This document shows positions 15,954-21,174 of a stretch of DNA of 21,174 nt, in pieces. The stretch comes from a virus. Both the position numbers and the translations under genes were made by a program. The notes below the pieces were generated by a model. That model saw only the letters and a program-made list of their open reading frames with translations, did not search any database and was not told the origin of the DNA. Numbering within the stretch: position 1 is the stretch's first letter; each line of letters starts with the position of its first letter. Where the stretch lies: the IMG/VR virus record IMGVR_UViG_3300028025_001087, positions 1 to 21,174 of that record; one strand, 5' to 3'.

Positions 15954-16479
15954 TTTTGAAGTTTGTTTAGCCAAGCTATTAGTCCACGAAGGTGGCTACG
16001 TTAATCATCCGGCTGATCCAGGGGGCGAAACCAACCTTGGCGTTACTAAGCGTGTATGGCAAGAGTGGGTAGGGCATGATGTTTCTGAAAAAGAAATGCG
16101 TAACCTAACGCCTACAATGGTAGCGCCGCTATACAAAAGGAAATACTGGGATGCTTGCCGCGCTGATGAGCTTATATCTGGTCTTGACTATTGCGTTTTT
16201 GACGTCGCTGTTAACTCGGGTGTCGGGCGGGCGATCAAGCTGTTGCAGTCTAGTGTTGGGGCTACTCCAGATGGCGGTTACGGTAGTATTACTGCTGCAT
16301 TAGTCCGAGAAGCAGAAAAAGACCCAACAAGACTGATTGAGCTATTTTCCGCTAAACGGCTAGAGTTCCTAGAGTCCCTCAAGGCTTTCCCTACCTTTGG
16401 TAAAGGTTGGAGCCGTAGAGTTGCTGAGGTTAAGACTGACTCTCTGGCAATGGTTCCTCAAGATACTTCTCAAGCCTAG
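15943..16479 (+). CDS. Endolysin, GH108 muramidase with peptidoglycan-binding domain
   Basis: The product has 178 residues. The N-terminal domain contains LLVHEGGYVNHPADPGG and ETNLGVTKRVW, the signature of glycoside hydrolase family 108; Glu16 in HEGGY is the expected catalytic acid. A C-terminal domain from about residue 90 (GRAIKLLQSSVGATPDGGYG ... FSAKRLEFLESL ... FGKGWSRRV) matches the peptidoglycan-binding module usual for this family. It would cleave the glycan strands of murein. There is no signal peptide or anchor, so it depends on the preceding holin. The last ~16 codons (16430-16479) overlap a convergent gene on the other strand; they lie beyond the conserved domain. Confidence 0.9.
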   Translation: MQSNFEVCLAKLLVHEGGYVNHPADPGGETNLGVTKRVWQEWVGHDVSEKEMRNLTPTMVAPLYKRKYWDACRADELISGLDYCVFDVAVNSGVGRAIKLLQSSVGATPDGGYGSITAALVREAEKDPTRLIELFSAKRLEFLESLKAFPTFGKGWSRRVAEVKTDSLAMVPQDTSQA

Positions 16480-16639
16480 CAATCCGTTGGTTCTCAAAGC
16501 TGCATAGCGTAGCGTAATACTCAGCGTGGGTCTTGTTTTCAAGATAGCTACGCTTGGCGTTTTCTAGCTCCCTAGTAGCTAATTCTTTTGCTTTTGGTGG
16601 GTGAGTTATGGCTACCCAAATGCGTCTAATAAAGTTCAT
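16430..16639 (-). CDS. Small helical protein, last gene of the leftward operon
   Basis: I place the start at ATG 16639 because a strong GGGAG site (16646-16650) lies 6 nt upstream and the previous gene ends 2 nt before. Longer readings of this frame run through the repeat gene and are not credible. The 69-residue product begins with a basic, proline-containing segment (MNFIRRIWVAITHPPKAKEL) and then forms one charged helix (ELENAKRSYLENKTHAEYYATLCSFENQRIARLEKYLEE). Small phage proteins with this pattern, an (E/A)EYA-like motif and a final RI.RLE, are common and have no known function to me. The 3' end overlaps the endolysin gene tail to tail by 50 nt. Confidence 0.7.
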   Translation of the reverse strand: MNFIRRIWVAITHPPKAKELATRELENAKRSYLENKTHAEYYATLCSFENQRIARLEKYLEEPLPESQS

Positions 16640-16641
16640 GT

Positions 16642-16965
16642 TTATCTCCCAAAGATTGAGTCGTACATCGGTGTTAATGACGGCATAGGCGTGTTGTAGC
16701 TTGGCATTACCATTGGTGCTGTTGGCGACATTACAGTGCCTACAGACTGCCCTTGTGGGCCATAGACATAGGTTGTATTGCCTGACTGCATAGCGGTGCC
16801 TTGTGACTGACCTTGTGGGCCATAGAAGTATTGCGTATTGCCTGACTGCTGAACCGTGCCTAGGCTTTGCCCTTGAGCGCCGTATAGGTAAGTTGTCTGC
16901 GCTTCTGTTGCGCCGCAAAAAAAGCCAAGGGTAAAAGCGATTGCTACTAAGAAAAGTTCTTTCAT
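16642..16965 (-). CDS. Exported protein with three 20-residue repeats
   Basis: The product has 107 residues, with ATG 16965 behind AGGAGA. Residues 1-23 form a signal peptide (MKELFLVAIAFTLGFFCG, with likely cleavage after ATEA). The mature part is three tandem repeats of about 20 residues with the core Y-x-Y-G-(P/A)-Q-G-Q-S-x-G-T, spaced by SGNT linkers (the DNA period is 60 bp). The tail is Pro/Met/Ser-rich and ends in MYDSIFGR. The Cys in LGFFC does not fit a good lipobox. The protein is probably periplasmic or surface-exposed in the infected host. Similar Y.YG..G.S repeats occur in small phage-encoded exported proteins of unknown role. Its start overlaps the 49-aa gene by ATGA. Confidence 0.75.
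   Translation of the reverse strand: MKELFLVAIAFTLGFFCGATEAQTTYLYGAQGQSLGTVQQSGNTQYFYGPQGQSQGTAMQSGNTTYVYGPQGQSVGTVMSPTAPMVMPSYNTPMPSLTPMYDSIFGR
16741..16900 (-). repeat. 60-bp tandem repeat inside the exported-protein gene
   Basis: Three units begin near 16741, 16801 and 16861; the first two are nearly identical (ccttgtgggccataga, ttgcctgactgc shared at the same offsets), while the third is diverged and incomplete. The period is a multiple of three and keeps the frame. Confidence 0.85.
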
Positions 16966-17111
16966 TTTTGTTTCTCCTGGGTGATTACTTCACGATAAGC
17001 CTTAATTGCGTCCTTAACGTCCTGGCGCAACGCTTGCATTTCTACATACATTTCTTCTGCCAATTTAGCCAAGTTCTCATGGCTCCATGACCTAAAATCA
17101 GGTGGCGTCAT
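16962..17111 (-). CDS. Tiny helical protein (49 aa)
   Basis: The frame runs from ATG 17111 to TGA 16962, giving 49 residues beginning MTPPDFRSWSHENLAKLAEE and ending EVITQEKQK. Both ends make ATGA overlaps, with the 64-aa gene upstream and the exported repeat gene downstream, which is the strongest evidence that it is real. It is almost entirely an amphipathic charged helix with heptad-like leucines and valines. The ribosome site is poor, so translation is probably coupled to the gene before it. Function unknown. Confidence 0.7.
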   Translation of the reverse strand: MTPPDFRSWSHENLAKLAEEMYVEMQALRQDVKDAIKAYREVITQEKQK

Positions 17112-17302
17112 GGTTTTACCGCCAAACTCATTAGCTCAATACGCTCACGGGATACCCGCAAGACGTTGTATCGCTGATGTAAGCGTTGCAATACAGACGC
17201 CCGCTTTTCGTTAACCTTCTCCAAATCAAGCAGAGCTAACACTTCTTCCTCGCTCATCATAGAAAGTTGATTATTTAAGGCTCGCCAACTTAGCTTCTTC
17301 AT
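17108..17302 (-). CDS. Small protein of the leftward operon (64 aa)
   Basis: ATG 17302 is preceded by AAGGAAAGGA. The product (MKKLSWRALNNQLSMMSEEE...VLALLDLEK) is helical, with an acidic N-terminal half and a basic C-terminal half (NEKRASVLQRLHQRYNVLRVSRERIEL). It has no membrane segment or recognised motif. The pattern of two short helices could be a DNA-binding or protein-binding hairpin. It overlaps the 57-aa gene by 32 nt and the 49-aa gene by ATGA. Function unknown. Confidence 0.7.
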   Translation of the reverse strand: MKKLSWRALNNQLSMMSEEEVLALLDLEKVNEKRASVLQRLHQRYNVLRVSRERIELMSLAVKP

Positions 17303-17444
17303 TCTTAATCCTTTCCTTCAAAGCTTTGATTTCTTCAACCACTTTGGTTAAATTACGCGCAGCCGAGCCATAGTTGCGTACACGGATGACGCTCTCAGCC
17401 TGCTTTAGCTTTAGCTTTGCTTTTAGCTGCATTATTCTTTTCAC
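17271..17444 (-). CDS. Small basic coiled-coil protein (57 aa)
   Basis: The frame runs from GTG 17444 to TAA 17271. I prefer the GTG because AAAGG lies 7 nt before it; an in-frame ATG at 17432 would give 53 residues but has no clear ribosome site. The product is strongly basic at the start (KRIMQLKAKLKLKQAE) and then a charged helix (NLTKVVEEIKALKERIKNEEAKLASLK), probably a coiled coil. It overlaps the genes on both sides (50 and 32 nt), all in different frames. The Lys/Leu-rich N-terminus could bind nucleic acid. Function unknown. Confidence 0.6.
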   Translation of the reverse strand: MKRIMQLKAKLKLKQAESVIRVRNYGSAARNLTKVVEEIKALKERIKNEEAKLASLK

Positions 17445-17559
17445 TTTGTAACCTTTCTATTTCTTTAATTAAATCCCGAATCATTAACTCGATATTGGTG
17501 CTTGGCGCGTATTCGGCGATGTCGTCAGCCAACTTCTTTGCTTCATCTAATAACTTCAT
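17395..17559 (-). CDS. Small helical protein directly after the helicase (54 aa)
   Basis: The frame runs from ATG 17559 to TGA 17395, and the start overlaps the helicase stop as ATGA. The ribosome site GAGGAG lies inside the end of the helicase gene. The product, MKLLDEAKKLADDIAEYAPS then an IRDLIKEIERLQSEK helix, ends in a Lys/Ala tail (AAKSKAKAKAG). It looks like two helices with an unstructured basic end. It is probably made in step with the helicase and could be a partner, but this is inference. Confidence 0.7.
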   Translation of the reverse strand: MKLLDEAKKLADDIAEYAPSTNIELMIRDLIKEIERLQSEKNNAAKSKAKAKAG

Positions 17560-18890
17560 TTCAACTCCTCTAATGCAATGTCTGAAATAGCCCGTTTATC
17601 CTTCAGGGCGTCCCAAATCCTCAAGTCAATCGTTTTATTGGTTAACAAGAGGTAAACCCATACATCATGCTTCTGACCGCTGCGGTGCAAGCGGCCTACT
17701 GTTTGCTCGTACAACTCAAGGCTCCAAGGCAAGGATACAAAAACCATCTTGCTACCGCCGTGCTGAAGGTTTAACCCATGCCCGGCTGACTTGGGATGGA
17801 TCAACAGCAGTTCAATCTTGCCATCATTCCAACGCTCAATAGCCTTGTCATCGTTGATTGTCTGTGCGTTAGGATACCGACGCTTAAGTTCAGCCAATTC
17901 TTCAATAAAGTTGTAAACAATGATGGTATTGGCGTGTTGGTTTTCCTCAAGCAATTCGTCTAACAGGTCAAACTTGTGGGTGCTAAACCATATGGGCGTC
18001 TTGGTCACGTTCATGCGCCCAGGGCGGTTAGACGCGGTTGTAACCGTTTCGTAGATCCAACCGCCTGCCATCTGTTGTAGCTTGCCTGTAACTACACCTG
18101 CGTTAACTGCGGTGATCTGCACGTCCTTAAACTCAAGAACAAAATCCTTCTTCATTTTCTCGTATGGGGCGCGGTCTGCCAAGTCACACTTCATCTCAAC
18201 GGTATGGCATGGCGGTAGCTTGTCTGCGTATTCGCCAGCCTCTAATACAAATGTTGCAGGTTTGATGCGTTCCATGACTTTTCCTAATGAGCCAACCCTA
18301 GGCTCCCATTCGCCAAAGTCCTTATTGACTAGGACGAAATACTGCTGCATGAACGCGCCTTTGGCACGTCCAAGTAAGTCTTGATTAACAATCTTGCATT
18401 GACCGAATACATCTTCTAAACCATTAGATGTAAACGATCCTGTCAAACCCCAACGAATGTTGATCTTGTCTACGACCTTAGCCAATGCTTTAAAGCGCTT
18501 GCCTGATGGGTTCTTAAGCTTGGTTAGCTCGTCAAACACAATGCCATCAAAATTTAATTCTTGTTCTGACAACCATTGAATGTTGTCGTAATTAGTAACC
18601 ACTACGGGAAAACCCGAATGTAAAGCTTGGGCGCGTTGCACTGGTGTACCAACGGCTACAGCTAACTGCATATCAGTAGCCCACTTCGGTTGCTCTATAG
18701 GCCACACGTCAGTACAGACACGCTTAGGGGCCAGCACAAGCCACCGCTTAACAAAGCCATAGCGCAGCATATCTTGCATGGCTGTTAGCGTTAGCGCCGT
18801 CTTTCCCGCGCCCACAGGGGCAAGGATCATGGCACGATCGTTCTCATACAAGAAATCGGCTGCCTTTTCCTGATAATCACGTAGCTTCAA
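17556..18890 (-). CDS. SNF2-family DNA helicase/translocase
   Basis: I place the start at TTG 18890, giving 444 residues: GGAGG (18898-18902) lies 7 nt before it and the TTG overlaps the previous stop (TTGA). An in-frame TTG five codons earlier would contain the ribosome site. Motifs: Q-type LRDYQEKA at the N-terminus, Walker A PVGAGKT (25-31), LVLAPKRV (Ia), FDELTK for Walker B (~119-124; DELT replaces the usual DEAH), GLTGSFTSNG (III), then in the second RecA-like domain HPKSAGHGLNLQHGG (V) and QTVGRLHRSGQ (VI, ~396-406). This is a compact phage SNF2 protein with no extra domain. It probably moves along duplex DNA in replication or recombination, with the adjacent VRR-NUC and DUF3268-like proteins. 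Confidence 0.9.
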   Translation of the reverse strand: MKLRDYQEKAADFLYENDRAMILAPVGAGKTALTLTAMQDMLRYGFVKRWLVLAPKRVCTDVWPIEQPKWATDMQLAVAVGTPVQRAQALHSGFPVVVTNYDNIQWLSEQELNFDGIVFDELTKLKNPSGKRFKALAKVVDKINIRWGLTGSFTSNGLEDVFGQCKIVNQDLLGRAKGAFMQQYFVLVNKDFGEWEPRVGSLGKVMERIKPATFVLEAGEYADKLPPCHTVEMKCDLADRAPYEKMKKDFVLEFKDVQITAVNAGVVTGKLQQMAGGWIYETVTTASNRPGRMNVTKTPIWFSTHKFDLLDELLEENQHANTIIVYNFIEELAELKRRYPNAQTINDDKAIERWNDGKIELLLIHPKSAGHGLNLQHGGSKMVFVSLPWSLELYEQTVGRLHRSGQKHDVWVYLLLTNKTIDLRIWDALKDKRAISDIALEELK

Positions 18891-19168
18891 AATTGATCCT
18901 CCCAAGCTAAACCATGTGGATTGCCATTTTCATCTTCAGATAGCCAATCAAGTAACGTATGACATTGCGCTTTAGTAAATAAAGCAATATGGGCTTTTTT
19001 AGTAGGTAAACCCATAACTTCAGCTAATAATTGATACGCTTCAGTCCTGGTGTAGCCTTCTTCTTGCCAAAGTTTGTCAAACGCAGTGTGGGTATAGGTA
19101 CGCAAAGACTTTAAATCGTCTTGACGAAACGTACCTTGTAACTGCTTCATTTGTTGTTGTAAGTTCAT
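18887..19168 (-). CDS. DUF3268-like small protein without zinc finger
   Basis: The product has 93 residues, with ATG 19168 overlapping the VRR-NUC stop (ATGA). The core, RTYTHTAFDKLWQEEGYTRT then EAYQLLAEVMGLPTKKAHIA and LFTKAQCHTLLDWL (residues ~23-76), resembles the C-terminal half of DUF3268 (zinc-finger-containing) proteins of phages, where a pattern of R...H..(L/F)D.LW....R.EAY..LA...G.....HI..F....C occurs. The N-terminal CxxC zinc-binding part of that family is absent: the chain starts with a short Gln-rich helix (NLQQQMKQLQGTF). The family sits with SNF2 helicase and VRR-NUC genes in many phages, as here. Function is unknown but probably linked to DNA metabolism. Confidence 0.7.
   Translation of the reverse strand: MNLQQQMKQLQGTFRQDDLKSLRTYTHTAFDKLWQEEGYTRTEAYQLLAEVMGLPTKKAHIALFTKAQCHTLLDWLSEDENGNPHGLAWEDQF
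18898..18902 (-). promoter_or_regulatory. Ribosome site fixing the helicase TTG start
   Basis: GGAGG on the minus strand is spaced 7 nt from TTG 18890-18888. It lies inside the coding end of the DUF3268-like gene. Confidence 0.75.
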
Positions 19169-19461
19169 AAGTCAGCAATCCATTGCATAATTTGTTCTTT
19201 TGTCCACAAGCAAGCATATTTCTGCTTTAGCGACCACATTTCTTCCGCAAATACATCTTGCATAGGCGATAACACGCCTCCTTTAGGACGCTTGATCTCG
19301 ATAAACCACGTATCGCCATTAGGCAAACAAGCAATTCGATCAGCAACGCCGCGCTGGCTGATAGACTTGAATTTATAAGTCTTGCCGCCAATTGAGGCAA
19401 CCGCCCAAACAAAGTATTTTTCAATCTCTGCTTCTCTTTCAGGTTTATTTTGTGTTTTCAT
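19165..19461 (-). CDS. VRR-NUC domain nuclease
   Basis: I place the start at ATG 19461 (98 residues, MKTQNKPEREAEIEKYFVWA). The open frame continues upstream to 19560, but that part reads through the divergent gene and its ribosome site. The protein has the compact VRR-NUC (PD-(D/E)XK) pattern: helix with E10/E12, KFKSISQRGVADRI with Asp41, the strand FIEIKRP with Glu55 and Lys57, then LSPMQ with Gln68. These fit the metal-binding and catalytic places of stand-alone phage VRR-NUC proteins, which cut branched DNA. It is the first gene of the leftward operon. No ribosome site precedes the ATG, and a possible -10 ends 7 nt before it, so the mRNA may be leaderless. Confidence 0.85.
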   Translation of the reverse strand: MKTQNKPEREAEIEKYFVWAVASIGGKTYKFKSISQRGVADRIACLPNGDTWFIEIKRPKGGVLSPMQDVFAEEMWSLKQKYACLWTKEQIMQWIADL

Positions 19462-19468
19462 GTTAAAA

Positions 19469-19498
19469 AGTTTAGCACAAATAAAAAAGCTGTGGTAA
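19469..19498 (-). promoter_or_regulatory. Possible leftward promoter (VRR-NUC operon)
   Basis: On the minus strand, TTACCA (19498-19493, 4 of 6) lies 18 nt before TAAACT (19474-19469, 4 of 6) with an extended TGC. The expected transcript start falls at about 19462-19461, the A of the VRR-NUC ATG. It mirrors the rightward promoter and overlaps it completely. Confidence 0.35.
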
Positions 19499-19501
19499 AG
19501 T
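19472..19501 (+). promoter_or_regulatory. Possible rightward promoter (HNH operon)
   Basis: TTAGCA (19472-19477, 4 of 6) lies 18 nt before TAAAGT (19496-19501, 4 of 6), which carries an extended -10 TGG directly upstream. Expected start near 19508 would give a leader of about 23 nt ending in the strong AGGAGAG site of the HNH gene. Confidence 0.35.
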
Positions 19502-19517
19502 TTAATCTCAGTCAGGT

Positions 19518-19527
19518 AAAGGAGAGT
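19518..19527 (+). promoter_or_regulatory. Ribosome site fixing the HNH TTG start
   Basis: AAAGGAGAGT includes GGAG (19521-19524), 6 nt before TTG 19531. No comparable site precedes any upstream start in the frame. Confidence 0.75.
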
Positions 19528-19530
19528 AAA

Positions 19531-20121
19531 TTGAAAACTTGTAGTAGATGCAAAATTCAAAAATCAACACAGTTGTTTTATAGCAACAGCAAAAGCAAAG
19601 ATGGCTACGCAACTCAATGTAAAGATTGCCACCGCGTAGTAGCTAAGCAATCTATAGCTGCTAAAAGACTTAAGCTAGGGGCTAACTTTTTTAGTAAAGA
19701 AAACCGTAAAGCCCATTCTCAAATGGTTGCTAAAAATATTATTGCAAAACGTAACAACGATCCGTTATTTAAATTAGCTGATAACACTCGAAAACTTATC
19801 TATGTTTGCTTGAGGTCTAAAAACATTACTAAAACAAGTAAAACAACACAAATACTTGGGTGTGACTTTGAGTTTTTACAACTTTATTTAGAAATGCAAT
19901 TTGCGCCTGATATGTCTTGGGATAATTTTGGTGAATGGCATTTAGACCATAAAACGCCTATCAGCACCGCAAAAACTGTACAAGAAGTGTATGAGCTAAA
20001 TCATTACACCAATCTTCAACCTTTATGGGGTGGCTACAATATCTTGAAAAAGGATATGATGCCAAACCAATGGGCGCAGTACATTAAATTAAACAACATT
20101 AACCTAGGAATAAGACCATGA
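19531..20121 (+). CDS. HNH endonuclease with N-terminal zinc ribbon
   Basis: The product has 196 residues from TTG 19531. The open frame extends left to 19450, but that would cross the promoter region. The N-terminus is a zinc ribbon with Cys4, Cys7, Cys30 and Cys33 (KTCSRCK ... CKDCHR), common at the start of phage HNH proteins. The nuclease domain has WHLDHKTPIS (Asp139, His140), then NHYTNLQPLWGGYN (Asn161, Asn170) and KKD, the HNH metal-finger signature. It is probably a free-standing homing-type endonuclease, but a role in packaging or host DNA cleavage is not excluded. It is the first gene of the rightward operon and overlaps the Cas4-like gene by ATGA. Codon use is more A-rich than in the Cas4-like gene, which fits an invader. 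Confidence 0.85.
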   Translation: MKTCSRCKIQKSTQLFYSNSKSKDGYATQCKDCHRVVAKQSIAAKRLKLGANFFSKENRKAHSQMVAKNIIAKRNNDPLFKLADNTRKLIYVCLRSKNITKTSKTTQILGCDFEFLQLYLEMQFAPDMSWDNFGEWHLDHKTPISTAKTVQEVYELNHYTNLQPLWGGYNILKKDMMPNQWAQYIKLNNINLGIRP

Positions 20122-21174
20122 GCGAATTAACTAAACACTCCAACGTAGTGGGCGGTTCTACTGCCAAACGTGTTATTGGTTGCCCTGGCTCTGTAGCCTT
20201 GTGCGCCAAGATGCCACCTAAGCCATCTAGCAAATACGCTGACGAAGGCACCCTTCTTCATAACGTCATGGATCTTATCCTGACCACCAACCAAACCCCT
20301 GAGTCATTTGCGGGTATGGAATACGAAGGTATTAAGTTAACCCAAGAGCTAATAGACGAGAAGGTTTACCCTGCGCTTAGAGCTTTGGATGACATTGACC
20401 CTAACAAGGAAATGGAATATGCAACAGAAACTAGAGTTGGGTTTGGCGATTTTCTCCCTGGCGTGTTTGGTTCTACTGATCTTCTTGGTCGGATTGGTAA
20501 ACGTGCTTTCATTCTTGATTGGAAGTTTGGTTCAGGTGTCCCAGTTCCTGCTGACGATAATCCTCAACTGATGTTCTACGCGGCTGCGGCCATGCGTACC
20601 CCTGAAGTCCAATGGGTATTCGATGAGTGCGATGAGATCGAGTGCATCATCGTGCAACCCCCATCTGTAAAGCGTTGGGTTACAACAACCAAGCGTATTA
20701 AAGCCTTTGAGCAAGAACTAGCGATGGCGGTCAAGATCAGTCAAATGCCTGACGCGCCATTAAACGCAGGCGATCATTGCCGTTGGTGTGCCGCCAAGCC
20801 TACTTGCCCTAAGATGACAGGTCTTGCTGACCGCGCCCTGCACGCGCAGTTAGATACATTAGATGTAGCGCAGATTGCTGAATACCTTAAAAAAGCCGAT
20901 ATGCTTGAGCAATGGATTACCGACGTACGTGGGTTAGCGCACCAAGTGTTAGATGCGGGTAAACCCGTGCCAGGCTTTAAGTTGGTTGCCAAACGCGCTA
21001 TTCGCCAATGGGTTGATGAAAAAGAAGCTACTCATTGGCTTGATGGCAAAGGTCTTGAACCAAATCAGATATATGAAAGAAAAATAATTTCACCCGCAGT
21101 TGCAGAAAAGTTATTGAAAAAGAATAAGATATCTCTTTCACAAGACTTAGTAGTAGCAGTAAGCAGTGGTAGTA
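20118..21174 (+). CDS. Cas4-like PD-(D/E)XK nuclease, DUF2800-type, cut by window end
   Basis: The frame runs from ATG 20118 (ATGA overlap with the HNH gene) to the right edge without a stop; 352 residues are visible. The N-terminus, TAKRVIGCPGSVALC then SSKYADEGTLLHNVMD, is the opening motif of DUF2800-type phage nucleases (R...CPGS; AxEGT..H). The middle has TDLLGRIGKRAFILDWKFGSG, with Asp134 and Lys136 of the PD-(D/E)XK core, and PQLMFYAAA as motif IV. Cys221, Cys224 and Cys230 (CRWCAAKPTC), with Cys22, can hold a 4Fe-4S cluster as in Cas4/AddB-like nucleases. It probably acts as an exonuclease in phage recombination or replication. In related phages a single-strand-binding protein and a DNA polymerase usually follow, presumably beyond the edge here. 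Confidence 0.87.
   Translation, partial: MSELTKHSNVVGGSTAKRVIGCPGSVALCAKMPPKPSSKYADEGTLLHNVMDLILTTNQTPESFAGMEYEGIKLTQELIDEKVYPALRALDDIDPNKEMEYATETRVGFGDFLPGVFGSTDLLGRIGKRAFILDWKFGSGVPVPADDNPQLMFYAAAAMRTPEVQWVFDECDEIECIIVQPPSVKRWVTTTKRIKAFEQELAMAVKISQMPDAPLNAGDHCRWCAAKPTCPKMTGLADRALHAQLDTLDVAQIAEYLKKADMLEQWITDVRGLAHQVLDAGKPVPGFKLVAKRAIRQWVDEKEATHWLDGKGLEPNQIYERKIISPAVAEKLLKKNKISLSQDLVVAVSSGS

Larger units (their letters stand above)
19469..19501. repeat. Inverted repeat between divergent operons
   Basis: Arms 19469-19479 (agtttagcaca) and 19491-19501 (tgtggtaaagt) pair at 9 of 11 positions across an 11-nt A-rich spacer. Arm centres are 22 bp apart, two helical turns. The site is the centre of the 69-bp gap between VRR-NUC and the HNH gene and could be an operator or paired -10 elements. 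Confidence 0.65.

Noticed and set aside
16430-16918. 162-residue minus-strand reading across the repeat gene
   Set aside because: Its first ~93 codons are the shifted frame of the 60-bp repeats, with no ribosome site; the real gene starts at ATG 16639 behind GGGAG.
19462-19560. N-terminal extension of VRR-NUC
   Set aside because: It reads through the divergent promoter gap and the HNH ribosome site, and adds no nuclease motif.
1-21174. tRNA genes, CRISPR arrays, insertion sequences or integration sites
   Set aside because: Gaps between genes are at most about 70 nt and none contains a cloverleaf, spaced direct repeats, terminal inverted repeats or an integrase gene.

Overview
This window is part of a tailed-phage genome, or a prophage without visible edges, with a P22-like (podovirus-type) virion. 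The evidence is a P22-type coat protein C-terminus, head-to-tail proteins resembling P22 gp4 and gp10, a tailspike with a P22-like head-binding domain, and three consecutive ejection-type proteins whose order and sizes parallel P22 gp7, gp20 and gp16. The two-step holin/endolysin lysis genes and the P22-type layout suggest a Gram-negative host. Host identity and lifestyle cannot be read from the window: no integrase, repressor or attachment site is visible. Genes are tightly packed, often with ATGA or TAATG junctions, and UGA and UAA act as normal stops.

Layout. (1) Positions 1-16479 on the + strand form the late region: coat protein (5' end cut off), two small virion-type proteins and a 67-aa protein, gp4-like adaptor, gp10-like tail hub, a fibre-like protein in the place of the P22 needle, a tailspike, two further fibre/spike proteins that each end in an S74 self-cleaving chaperone domain, a small unknown protein, a cupin-SET fusion protein, three ejection-type proteins, three small membrane proteins and a GH108 endolysin. 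The first three genes are each followed by a UUCG-loop hairpin; two of these are good intrinsic terminators. (2) Positions 16430-19461 on the - strand form one leftward operon of nine genes: VRR-NUC nuclease, a DUF3268-like protein, an SNF2-type helicase, four tiny genes (49-64 aa), an exported repeat protein and a small helical protein. Three of the tiny genes are under 60 aa. The last gene overlaps the end of the endolysin gene tail to tail by 50 bp. (3) From 19531 to the right edge on the + strand lies a rightward operon: an HNH endonuclease with a TTG start, then a Cas4-like (DUF2800-type) nuclease cut by the window end.

The leftward and rightward operons diverge from a 69-bp gap (19462-19530). 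This gap holds an imperfect 11-bp inverted repeat whose two arms each read as an extended -10 element pointing outward, suggesting mutually exclusive divergent promoters. The most unusual protein is the cupin-SET fusion placed between the fibre and ejection genes. Start sites were revised from the longest open frames for the helicase (TTG, 18890), the HNH protein (TTG, 19531), VRR-NUC (ATG, 19461), the needle-position fibre (ATG, 3807) and the 69-aa protein (ATG, 16639).
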